Source of the DNA: UBA2031 sp037189985
GTDB lineage: Bacteria > Pseudomonadota > Gammaproteobacteria > Pseudomonadales > Moraxellaceae
Length of the DNA: 64,000 nucleotides
Assembly: GCA_037189985.1 (NCBI GenBank)
Contig: JBBCJX010000034.1
Location: 171,189-235,188, forward strand
Direction: 5' to 3'
Shown here: one piece after another, positions 58,201 through 64,000 of the stretch
Numbering within the stretch: position 1 is the stretch's first letter
Layout of the letters: each line of letters begins with the position of its first letter
Notes under the pieces: generated by a model
What the model saw: the letters and a program-made list of their open reading frames with translations, nothing else
What the model was told of the DNA's origin: nothing
Database searches by the model: none
Position numbers and translations under genes: made by a program

Positions 58201-58531
58201 GCTCACACTGGTGCCTGCTCCCGGTAGCACGAATACTCCTCTGGTATCTGCCATGGAGAGCGGCAGTAGTAGCGCTGTCGCGGAGCCGACACTGCCGACC
58301 ACGAATGTGGCGGAAATGGCACTGAATGATCTTGTCCAGATGGCAGAGGAGGATCGACAAAGACAAGAGGCAGGGGAGCAGGCTGACGAGTCTGTGCCAC
58401 CCGAGGCAGATACTGAAGTTGAGCCTGAGACTGGCAAACCGGCATTGTCCGCCATGCTGGAGCGTGAGGCATCCATGCGACAGGCTGATCTCTCGGCTTT
58501 GCTGAAGTCGTTGGAGAGTGTAGCGGCGTAA
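52253..58531 (+). CDS. Giant multidomain surface/secreted protein: LEPR-like motif, DUF4347, FG-GAP propellers, LamG, cadherin-like repeats
   Basis: The 2092-residue product has no classical signal peptide. Residues 28-37 (LEQRVLLDAA) resemble the LEPRxLL N-terminal motif of large secreted proteins. DUF4347 fills about 85-235, with HIVSHG (His140) and LLIYGC (Cys183). FG-GAP-like blades (DRFG.SV.I...IVG) occupy 270-630 and 955-1590, interrupted by a LamG-like domain at about 1163-1360. Cadherin-like or tandem-95 modules lie at 640-850 (PVANDDAVTGNEDSSFSVN), a CADG-type module at 855-950, and more at 1590-1985. No RTX nonapeptide array is seen; the C-terminal 100 residues are polar and acidic. 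A likely adhesin, it heads the export genes that follow. A GAGAGG site precedes the ATG. Confidence 0.88.
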   Translation: MSKDQSPNNAPRASLQPADRALSRFLALEQRVLLDAAAVETVEKVWGAASEADVASDHAGDALSAALFDGDVVVSPLSAFGGAREVLFIDSGVENYSDLVRNLGSNVEVHVLYGADWDKQIQAVLGRRDGDVSAIHIVSHGSAGRLVLGGEAVDAGSLDSHARVWSAMRQALEAGGDLLIYGCDVASGDVGRAFVHALADRTGADVAASEDLSGMAGLGGNWELELQAGEVTTRSLYADGAGSDFMGLLADGWVEDPELTSGTSGVAITRTTDGKDWKFVSSAGANSVAIYERNPANGNWVLFATKTGNGSFGYDIASAGNKLVVGEPTYNNGTNDGRVWVYSYNGTNWDTVQTINHQTAAGSGQTGKGANQDNDRGDDRFGHSVDIAWDGATGYRLVVGNPEEDWWRNNDNAWSGDTQDQVRENAGVAYVYSATAHTGNFGASIAQIESQQGGTVGNGHRFGDVVSVSYDSTSGNWWVGVGGSGLDQVRTYLNPAGTIGGGTFNNSFAWTGTGNNALSMDDDFMVIANSGNIQAYKLNAAGTTWAIKGAAFGGGNAVVYVDDWSQAAGDPDGARVLYSYADGTYIADLSSTTGGEFDTWFQVSTRVETDVAIDRRESLDLLTVNGSNARSYHFNWEPVANDDAVTGNEDSSFSVNVVLNDTDNNIIQYGTRHGDVLAVQSVSASIYGASVSWVNGTVTYNPTTSAYLQTLALGQTAQEVLEVIIHDGNGGTSMSLLTVTIEGRNDAPVITGLLPLSPFRQQQSGSTVSYDLSAYFNDIDQGDNLAMTPEVTGLPAGWTWAFDGPRLLLTIPAIGATAADGYQGTITVRVRDPHNAVSPTRNFVIEVDAVNNAPWVQNPVVDQVALAQYEFAFQLPASTFRDPDPAPFDVLTYTATLSGGGALPAWLTFDAANRLFVGTPSAGDTGTLTVRVTASDGSLTAWDEFTITIVDPSLSTVAQFADGDGNEANFGFSTAISQDGNWMIVGSPGYNNGRGEVRYFQWVGSSWTYRGRVVASDGAANDRFGWSVDIDDTGTKIIVGSRNHGNGEGAAYIYTRSGTTFGSQVKYQAATRTQNDFFGTSVAINESGSHIVIGASGYDANGIVDSGAVFLRSISGDSGTVALAAGSMLLPKDAATEDRFGTTVAFDQNIIVVSAPNVDNASGIVARLQLDESDGVYASPSIGGVGGTLGASTGFVNDPTRGSVVRFSDTNSVILLDSPVDLDQSWTISVWYNGITSGGGYRTLTRGSSEHQIIINTGTNTLGLYNNSGTGPAGFVSSGYTLTAAQLTGWHHIVAVGEGATTKFYIDGVLVGTAAFKPTDDVVAVGNFQGGGQRFANMLDDFRVYGRALSQSEIRNIYTGVAQTDGQYSNMGALYVFSTDVGGQVAKLYAQDGRADDMLGWSISVDVFNVGGTRMSGIIAASAIYNDQAATNGGAVYIWRSNDLQSGGDQWNGQAGNGTWDLETKLMSYDVKSGDHFGYAVAVDVDESTGGTRLVVGTPFENSNGAYSGAVYAYKYQSGVWLPEKFVDVAPQGGSQATSAFFGSAVGVAGTRAVFTSRHRDTSGQTNDGAAYSVNLLTQGNYSTLMSTELPLFSSFAVPDAMAAFAVDTSSTQGELAYDEDGQLVYTPGESFRSLRAGETAEDRFTYFTEQNGITYTNEVVITVQGQDRAPEAADDILYVSADGPGILDVLANDVGGLTLLSVDADSLLGSLSNEGSHLVYDPQGLFDNLRHGEAVQQTFTYTAVDALGNEVRGRVTLLVTGVDHAAVAVDDSASVNAGDVVSVNVLTNDHDRNGAETFWLMDLDSSGIKGSVTYEGNGVVTYTSGDAFKGLRIGETAVERIVYRLRDDSGNESSALLVITIHGMNDGSGEEGEPLPMPGNDVAATRGTAPVVIPVTVNDGGGQVVSVSQGGHGSVTIREDGTLLYTPGNAMGLLPAGTVLVDSFEYSVEYDDGRVETATVRVHVNGTYVIPRILDDEEKMERLTLVPAPGSTNTPLVSAMESGSSSAVAEPTLPTTNVAEMALNDLVQMAEEDRQRQEAGEQADESVPPEADTEVEPETGKPALSAMLEREASMRQADLSALLKSLESVAA

Positions 58532-58547
58532 GGGAACATAGTAAGGC

Positions 58548-58578
58548 GGCGACGGATTCGTTTATCGAGTCCGTCGCC
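58548..58578. terminator. Strong hairpin between the giant surface-protein gene and the TolC gene
   Basis: GGCGACGGATTCG and CGAGTCCGTCGCC pair over 13 positions with one G:T and a five-base loop (TTTAT), starting 17 bases past the stop. No strong T-run follows, so it may be a partial terminator or an mRNA-stabilising structure that lowers expression of the transporter genes relative to the substrate. Confidence 0.55.
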
Positions 58579-58698
58579 GTACATTTTGGAGCTTCTGTGT
58601 TTTTGAGTGGGTGGCGTAGCGTATTGCGAAGCTGAACCATCGTGGCATTGCCAGAGTTCATCTGGCTCATAAAACAACAAGCAAGGTAGTACCGCTTC

Positions 58699-60285
58699 AT
58701 GCTGAGTTTGCGCAGGATTTTCGTGCCGCTGCTTGCGGTTACGTTTCTGGGGGTTTCCGCCTGTACCGTCAATGTTCCCGTGCTTGAGCGCGATGCAGTG
58801 CTGCGGGCAGGTGAAGAGCGCCTGGCGCGTATCCACAAAGAGCAGTCATACAATGTTCCCCTGTTGGACCCTGCCGATGCCATTGCACGGGCTCTTTTGT
58901 TCAATCTGGACTACCGTGCTGCCTTCATGAGCGAGAGTGTGGCAAGGGAAGATCTGGCGCGCAGCCAGTATCTGCTTTGGCCTCAGTTGGCCGCAGGGGC
59001 GGGCTACAGTGCTCGCGACCGTTACTCATTGTCGGTCAGTCGTGACCCGGCTACCGGTAGCCAGACACTTCAGCCTTCCACTTCTTCTGATCGGAAAGGC
59101 CACTCTGCCCAGTTGCAGCTGAGCTGGAATGCGCTTGATTTTGGTGTTGGTTACTTGCGGGCAAAGCAGAAAGGCAATGCAGCGCTGGTGGCTGAAGAGC
59201 AGCGCCGCAAGGCATTCCAGACCATTGTTCAGGAAGTGACTTTTGCCTGGTGGCGAGCTGCTGCAGCACAAAGCCTGGAGCCACGATTGAAGGAATTGCG
59301 TGGCCGTATCGAGTCTGCTCTGCAGCGCTCACGTGAAATGGAAAGATTGCGTTTGAATGCACAGTTTCCCGTGCTGGAGTACCGACGCGACCTGTTGCTG
59401 TCACTGAAGCGGATATCAGCATTCGAGGAAGAGTTGCTCAATGCACGGAATGAGCTTGCCCGTCTGGTGGTGGTTCCGGAAGGTGAGCAAATGGTGCTTG
59501 CTCCGGTTGATGAAGAACTGACGCCCCGCTGGTTGCCACCCATGAGCCGGGAGCAAATGCGCCGTATTGCGTTGGCAAATCGCCCGGAGCTACGGGAGCT
59601 TGGCTATCGCGAGAGGATTGCTGCACTGGAGGGGAAGGTGGCTGTGGCAGGGGTTTTTCCGTCACTGGGGCTTTCTGCTGCTTCCCGCTATGACAGCAAC
59701 AGTTATCTCATCCATAACGGCTGGAATGAGCTGAACGCCAATTTTTCCTTCAATCTTCTGAGCCTGGCAGCACTTCCCTCAAATCGTCGCTATGGCAAGA
59801 CACTGGAGGCGATGGAAAGCCTGCGTGCAGATGCCATGACGGTAGCAGTGCTGTCCCAGCTGGATATCGCCCTTCGTGCCGTGGAGTCGGATCGTAGTAG
59901 TCTGTGTTTGTCGCGTGAACTTGACCGGATTGCCGGTGAGCGGGAGAGGCAGCAGCATGCACGTGATGTCAGTGCAGCAGGGGACGAGCTTTCCCTGATC
60001 CGCACAGAGGTCGAAGCGGCACTCGCCAGTATTGAAAATGCTTTTTCACGGGCTGACCTGGAGGCTAGCCAGGCCCTGTTGCTGAACAGTCTGGGCGTCG
60101 ATCCGTATCCCGAGGAGCTCTCTCGTGACGGTCCTGATGCACTTGCCATGCAGCTAAGAGCTTATTTTGATACCGGCTTGAGAGAGCGCTTGCAAAAAGA
60201 AGTAGTGGCACTCGCGGAGGATGCCTCGTCTGGAGAAAGACCGGCACCAGCCCTCAAGTCATTTGAGGCATTGTGTTCATTGTAG
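58699..60285 (+). CDS. TolC-family outer membrane efflux lipoprotein
   Basis: TolC-family proteins form the outer-membrane channel of tripartite export systems. The 528-residue product has a lipoprotein signal with lipobox GVSAC (Cys22) and two OEP-type repeats: the first from NLDYRAAFMSESVAREDLARSQYLLWPQL, the second from NRPELRELGYRERIAALEGKVAVAGVFPSLGLSA (both in part). It has long amphipathic helices and a strand region (LSWNALDFGVGYLRAKQKGN). It stands first of four export genes, 167 bases after the giant surface-protein gene, and by context exports it. Confidence 0.88.
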   Translation: MLSLRRIFVPLLAVTFLGVSACTVNVPVLERDAVLRAGEERLARIHKEQSYNVPLLDPADAIARALLFNLDYRAAFMSESVAREDLARSQYLLWPQLAAGAGYSARDRYSLSVSRDPATGSQTLQPSTSSDRKGHSAQLQLSWNALDFGVGYLRAKQKGNAALVAEEQRRKAFQTIVQEVTFAWWRAAAAQSLEPRLKELRGRIESALQRSREMERLRLNAQFPVLEYRRDLLLSLKRISAFEEELLNARNELARLVVVPEGEQMVLAPVDEELTPRWLPPMSREQMRRIALANRPELRELGYRERIAALEGKVAVAGVFPSLGLSAASRYDSNSYLIHNGWNELNANFSFNLLSLAALPSNRRYGKTLEAMESLRADAMTVAVLSQLDIALRAVESDRSSLCLSRELDRIAGERERQQHARDVSAAGDELSLIRTEVEAALASIENAFSRADLEASQALLLNSLGVDPYPEELSRDGPDALAMQLRAYFDTGLRERLQKEVVALAEDASSGERPAPALKSFEALCSL

Positions 60286-60402
60286 AACTTGCCGGCTTTG
60301 GGAACGTAATGAGCTCCGGTACACGGGGCATGTCTGCAAAAGGGAATGACGGTTATTCAGGCAATGGTTCTTCATGAAACCGCTTTTCCGGGATTTTCCT
60401 TT

Positions 60403-61176
60403 ATGAAAAAGAATTTTTTAGCTGCTTTCCTGCTGATGGCAATTCCGTCCTTGTCAGTGAGTGCTCCGGTGGTTGCCGTGGATAAAAAGTCGACCCCGGC
60501 CATGCCCTTAGCCACGAATGCGACAATCCGTTTTGTCATCAAGCCGCCACAGGAGGCACAGCTTGCCAGCCAGATGTCAGGCAGGCTTGTGCGTTTCTTG
60601 TTCCAGAATGGCGCTGCCTTTCGCAAAGGAGATCGTCTGGTTGAGTTTGATTGCAATGAGCGTCAGGCGCAGCTTGAGAAGGCACGTGCCGCACAAGGCA
60701 AGGCAGAGCAGATTGAACAGTCACAGCGGCAGTTGCGTGCTCTAAAGGCGATCAGTGATCTCGATTACGAGATCGCACGGGCCAGTCTGAAAGAGGCGGC
60801 AGCCGATGTAACGATGGCTCAGGCTCAGGTCAGCCAGTGTTTTGTCTCGGCACCTTATGCCGGCCGTGTTGTGCGCAGGATGGCCAACCAGCATGAACAT
60901 CTCACGCCGGGAATGCCGCTGATGCAGATTGTGGAGTCTGGCTCCTTGCGTATTGAGCTGCTGGTGCCTTCGGTCTGGCTGCGCTGGATGAAGCAGGGAA
61001 CAGAGTTTTCCGTGCATGTGGATGAACTGGATGCCCGTTTCAAGGCGCGTATTGTGGGGCTGGGGGCTCGTGTTGATGCAGCCAGTCAGACCATTGATGT
61101 GCGCGCCGAGATTGTGGGGTCCCCGCCGGGGCTCCTGCCAGGCATGAGTGGTACGGCTGATTTCGGGATGCGCTGA
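60403..61176 (+). CDS. Periplasmic adaptor (HlyD/RND-type membrane fusion) protein
   Basis: Adaptor proteins bridge inner-membrane transporter and TolC. After a signal peptide (MKKNFLAAFLLMAIPSLSVSA) the 257-residue product shows the two halves of a lipoyl domain (QMSGRLVRFLFQNGAAFRKGDRLVEFD and FVSAPYAGRVV...EHLTPGMPLMQIVES, each in part) flanking a short hairpin (ARAAQGKAEQIEQSQRQLR). A beta-barrel region follows, ending in GLLPGMSGTADF. It is short for an MFP. The ATG at 60403 starts the signal peptide directly; upstream in-frame ATGs lack one. Two bases separate its stop from the next gene. Confidence 0.85.
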   Translation: MKKNFLAAFLLMAIPSLSVSAPVVAVDKKSTPAMPLATNATIRFVIKPPQEAQLASQMSGRLVRFLFQNGAAFRKGDRLVEFDCNERQAQLEKARAAQGKAEQIEQSQRQLRALKAISDLDYEIARASLKEAAADVTMAQAQVSQCFVSAPYAGRVVRRMANQHEHLTPGMPLMQIVESGSLRIELLVPSVWLRWMKQGTEFSVHVDELDARFKARIVGLGARVDAASQTIDVRAEIVGSPPGLLPGMSGTADFGMR

Positions 61177-61178
61177 CC

Positions 61179-62513
61179 ATGGCTGCCGTGGATGCAAAGA
61201 CATCTGGCCTGACGACGCTCCTGCAATTGGAACGTGATGCACGTCATGCCGAGTCTGCCGTCGAACTTGGTTTTCTCATCTGTAATGAAACCCGGCGCCT
61301 GCTGACATACCGACAGGCAGTGTTGTGGGAGATGGATGATGCCGGTGTTCTCCGTATTGTGGCGGGGGCGGGCAGTTCCGATGTTGAGGCCAATGCGCCT
61401 TATGTGGTTTTTGTACAGCGTCTTTTGCGCAGCCAGGAAGTGGCGGGTTTGCGTGAAGTACGGACGCTAACTGTTTCCGAAGCTTCACCTGAGGTTGCTG
61501 GTCAGTGGGCCGAATTCCTGGCGCCACATGGCTTGCTGGTGCCACTGATTTCGCCAAAGGGAGTCATGTTGGGCGGCCTGCTTCTGGCGGCAGACCAGCC
61601 TTGGGAGGACGGGCATCTTGTGTTGCTGGAGCGTCTGGCTGACGCTTATGCCCATGCTTGGTCGGCATTGGTCGGGGACAGGAGACGGCGTAACCTGCGC
61701 GCCTGGCTGACACGCAAGCGCAAGCTGATTGCGCTGGTTGCCCTTGTCATCCTGCTGTTTCCTCTGCGGCAATCCGTCGTGGTGCCAGCATCCGTGTCTC
61801 CGCGTCATCCGGTAGTGGTAGCGGCACCGGTTGCCGGAGTTGTCAAAGAAGTGCATGTCTTGCCCAATGTGGCAGTCAAAGCCGGAGAGGCACTTTTTTC
61901 CTTTGACGGGACCGAGGTGGACAGTCGGGCCGATGTGGCGCGCAAGGCACTGGATGTGGCTCAGGCGGACCTGCTCAAGAATACGCAAATGGCTTATGGC
62001 TGTGATGAGTGCCGTGCGCGTCTTTCCGTGCTGAACGCTTATGTGGAGCAGAAAGAGGCGGAATTGCGTCATGCCTTGTCTTTGCAAGAGCGCTTGATTG
62101 TACGTGCGGAAGTGGACGGAACGGCTATCTTCCAGGACAAGAACCGCCTTCTGGGGAAGCCGGTGTCGGTAGGTGAGCGCATCATGTTGCTTGCACAGCC
62201 GGGCGATAGCTGGCTGGAACTGCATTTGCCAGTGGAGGATGCAATCACGCTGGAGCATGGGGCTTCGGTGCGCTTCTTCCTGAATATTGATCCACTGGCT
62301 GCCTACGATGCCCGTCTGGTGCAGACCAGTTACGAAGCAGAGCGCACGGCGCAGGATATTCTTGCCTATACCTTGATGGCTGACTTTGCTGAGGGTGAGC
62401 AGCCCCGCTTGGGTTTGAAGGGCACGGCGCGACTTTATGGAGAGCGTGTCCCTCTGGCGTATTACGTTTTGCGCCGCCCGCTTTCCTGGCTCAGGCAGCA
62501 TTTGGGATGGTAA
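61179..62513 (+). CDS. GAF-domain/HlyD fusion membrane protein
   Basis: The 444-residue product joins two unrelated parts. Residues about 10-165 look like a GAF domain (AVELGFLICNETRRLLTYRQAVLWEMDD; FLAPHGLLVPLISPKGVMLGGLLLAAD; LLERLADAYAHAW, in part), facing the cytoplasm. A single transmembrane helix follows (LIALVALVILLFPL, about 186-199), then a periplasmic HlyD-type adaptor with a lipoyl domain (APVAGVVKEVHVLPNVAVKAGEALFSFDG), a hairpin and a barrel. A CDEC pair sits in the hairpin. Such a fusion could sense a small ligand and couple it to export. It overlaps the next gene by seven bases. Confidence 0.83.
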   Translation: MAAVDAKTSGLTTLLQLERDARHAESAVELGFLICNETRRLLTYRQAVLWEMDDAGVLRIVAGAGSSDVEANAPYVVFVQRLLRSQEVAGLREVRTLTVSEASPEVAGQWAEFLAPHGLLVPLISPKGVMLGGLLLAADQPWEDGHLVLLERLADAYAHAWSALVGDRRRRNLRAWLTRKRKLIALVALVILLFPLRQSVVVPASVSPRHPVVVAAPVAGVVKEVHVLPNVAVKAGEALFSFDGTEVDSRADVARKALDVAQADLLKNTQMAYGCDECRARLSVLNAYVEQKEAELRHALSLQERLIVRAEVDGTAIFQDKNRLLGKPVSVGERIMLLAQPGDSWLELHLPVEDAITLEHGASVRFFLNIDPLAAYDARLVQTSYEAERTAQDILAYTLMADFAEGEQPRLGLKGTARLYGERVPLAYYVLRRPLSWLRQHLGW

Positions 62514-64000
62514 CTCTCACGGTTGACGTGCCGGCTGGCGAGGAAGAAGCGCCAGCCGCCTTGCCGTTGCCGCGCCTGCGCCAGGATCTTGGGCTCTTTC
62601 CCGGCAATCGGGATGCACTGGGTGAAAAGAGCTGGATGCTGCACGACCCATTGCGCAATCGCTATTTCCGCGTCGGTGAGCGTGAGTTCATGTTGCTGAC
62701 GCTGTGGGAGAGGGCAGAGACGGTCGAGGAGCTGGCAGGCCTGGCTGTTGAACGGGGCGTTGCGATCGAAGTGCCCGATGTTCTGGTGTTTGCCAATTTT
62801 CTTGTTCATTCCGAACTGGTGCTGATCGAGCAGGGAGCGATCAAGCGTCTTGGGGCAGTATGGCGCAGCCGGCAGCAGTCGTTATGGCAGAGACTGCTGC
62901 ACAACTATCTTTTTTTCCGTGTACCACTGTTACGACCTGATGCCTTGCTGGACACGCTGTACCCCCGCCTGCGTTTCCTGCTTTCCCGCCGCTTTGCCCA
63001 GATAACGATAATTGCCGGCCTCCTCGGAGTCTTTCTGGTATTGCGGCAATGGGATATTTTTATCTCCACTTTTCTGGGTTTTCTCAATTGGCAAGGCGCC
63101 TTGGCTTTTGGTGTTGCCCTTGCTTTTGTGAAGGTTCTGCATGAAGCAGGTCATGCATTGGCTTGCCGTCATTTCGGCTTGCGCGTTCCCTCTATCGGTG
63201 TTGCCTTCATTGTCATGTGGCCGGTCATGTATACCGATGCGACGGAAGCATGGCGATTACCCAGCCGCAAGGCACGCCTTGCCATTGCGTCAGCTGGCAT
63301 GCTCGTGGAGCTGACCATTGCCTGTTATGCCTCCCTGCTCTGGGTGGTCTTGCCAGATGGTCTGTTGCGTAGTGCCGTGTTTACGCTGGCCACAACAACC
63401 TGGTTGATGAGCTTGGCGGTGAATCTCAATCCACTCATGCGTTTTGACGGATACTATATTTTTTCGGATGCCTTCAATATTCCGAATCTGCAAGAGCGTG
63501 GTTTTGAACTAGCACGCAACCGCTTGCGTCACCTGATATTCGGTATTCCCCTTGTACGTGATCCAGGGTTGCGTTCGGGCGTGCAACGTATTGCGATTGT
63601 CTGGGCCTATGCGACCTGGGTTTACCGTTTCTTCTTGTTCCTGGGTATCGCTTTTCTGGTGTATGCCTTTTTTTTCAAGGCATTAGGGATTTTCCTTTTT
63701 GTGGTGGAAATATGGTGGTTTATCGCTGCGCCGGTATGGCGTGAGCTGAAAAACTGGCGAGAGTTGGGCATGAAGATGGACGGGCGCCGACGCTGGGTCA
63801 TGGGTTTGGGGGGAGGGGCCTTTTTACTTGTCTTGTGTATTCCCTGGGAGTCTTCCTTCCGGGTGCCGGCCATCATGAGAGTGGGTGAGTTGCAACGCTT
63901 TTATCCCATGGAGCCTGCCAGGATCGCAGCGATGCCTGTACAGAATGGCAGCCGCGTCAAGCAGGGTGACCTGCTCTTCGTACTGGAGTCGCTTGATCTT
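62507..64000 (+). CDS. PqqD-like/M50 zinc metallopeptidase membrane protein (YydH-like), truncated by the window end
   Basis: The frame is open for 498 codons to the window end. The N-terminal 100 residues resemble a PqqD-like domain (SWMLHDPLRNRYFRVGEREF, LLTLWERAETVEELA), a fold that binds peptide leaders. Transmembrane segments from about residue 162 frame the M50 zinc site HEAGH (212-216); the second motif is NLNPLMRFDGYY with Asp314. More helices follow, and near the end a lipoyl-like strand pair begins (IAAMPVQNGSRVKQGDLLFVLE), so the full protein should carry a C-terminal HlyD-type domain. KEGG-type annotation is putative peptide zinc metalloprotease. The start overlaps the GAF-HlyD gene by seven bases. 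Confidence 0.85.
   Translation, partial: MVTLTVDVPAGEEEAPAALPLPRLRQDLGLFPGNRDALGEKSWMLHDPLRNRYFRVGEREFMLLTLWERAETVEELAGLAVERGVAIEVPDVLVFANFLVHSELVLIEQGAIKRLGAVWRSRQQSLWQRLLHNYLFFRVPLLRPDALLDTLYPRLRFLLSRRFAQITIIAGLLGVFLVLRQWDIFISTFLGFLNWQGALAFGVALAFVKVLHEAGHALACRHFGLRVPSIGVAFIVMWPVMYTDATEAWRLPSRKARLAIASAGMLVELTIACYASLLWVVLPDGLLRSAVFTLATTTWLMSLAVNLNPLMRFDGYYIFSDAFNIPNLQERGFELARNRLRHLIFGIPLVRDPGLRSGVQRIAIVWAYATWVYRFFLFLGIAFLVYAFFFKALGIFLFVVEIWWFIAAPVWRELKNWRELGMKMDGRRRWVMGLGGGAFLLVLCIPWESSFRVPAIMRVGELQRFYPMEPARIAAMPVQNGSRVKQGDLLFVLESLDL

Overview
The window is a stretch of bacterial chromosome, almost certainly from a gammaproteobacterium. Its backbone gene order (rplU-rpmA-obgE-proB, rpsT, murJ, ribF-ileS-lspA-fkpB-ispH, minor pilins with pilY1, thiO, pilRS, bamD, rluD, pgeF, clpB) matches, by recall, the corresponding region of Pseudomonas. 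Lipopolysaccharide and outer-membrane genes (LpxR-like, BamD), type IV pili and a REP-like palindrome fit this. The species cannot be named from the sequence. No tRNA, rRNA, CRISPR array, insertion sequence or phage integrase was found. Layout: 1-5.3 kb holds ribosomal proteins L21 and L27, ObgE, ProB, a lipid A deacylase-like outer-membrane protein and a DMT-family transporter. 5.3-6.4 kb (minus strand) holds S20 and RsuA. 6.6-14.2 kb holds MurJ and the ribF-ileS-lspA-fkpB-ispH cluster. 14.5-23.5 kb encodes the minor pilin operon fimU-pilV-pilW-pilX-pilY1-pilE plus a fimT-like pilin on the opposite strand; these prime and tip the type IV pilus. 23.6-28.0 kb holds ThiO, the PilR/PilS two-component system and a small zinc-ribbon-like membrane protein. 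28.1-32.2 kb holds NadE, a GNAT acetyltransferase, BamD and RluD. From 32.3 to 44.1 kb an accessory block separates rluD from pgeF-clpB: a large alpha-2-macroglobulin, its usual partner PBP1C, a PadR regulator divergent from a carotenoid/stilbene oxygenase with a near-perfect 34-bp palindrome between them, and a saccharopine-reductase-like protein. pgeF and clpB follow, clpB with a heat-shock type promoter. After clpB (47.6-64 kb) the sequence is accessory. A REP-type inverted pair is followed by a coupled FAD oxidoreductase and squalene-cyclase-like pair, a frameshifted paralogue fragment, and two unrecognised minus-strand genes, one visibly AT-rich. The right end carries the most interesting locus: a 2092-residue surface or secreted protein (LEPR-like N-terminal motif, DUF4347, interrupted FG-GAP propellers, LamG, cadherin-like modules) followed by a TolC-family lipoprotein, a periplasmic adaptor, a GAF-HlyD fusion and a PqqD-M50 metallopeptidase that starts to show a third lipoyl-like domain at the window edge. 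The set looks like a dedicated export and processing machine with no ABC ATPase in view, and is the best candidate here for an undescribed system.
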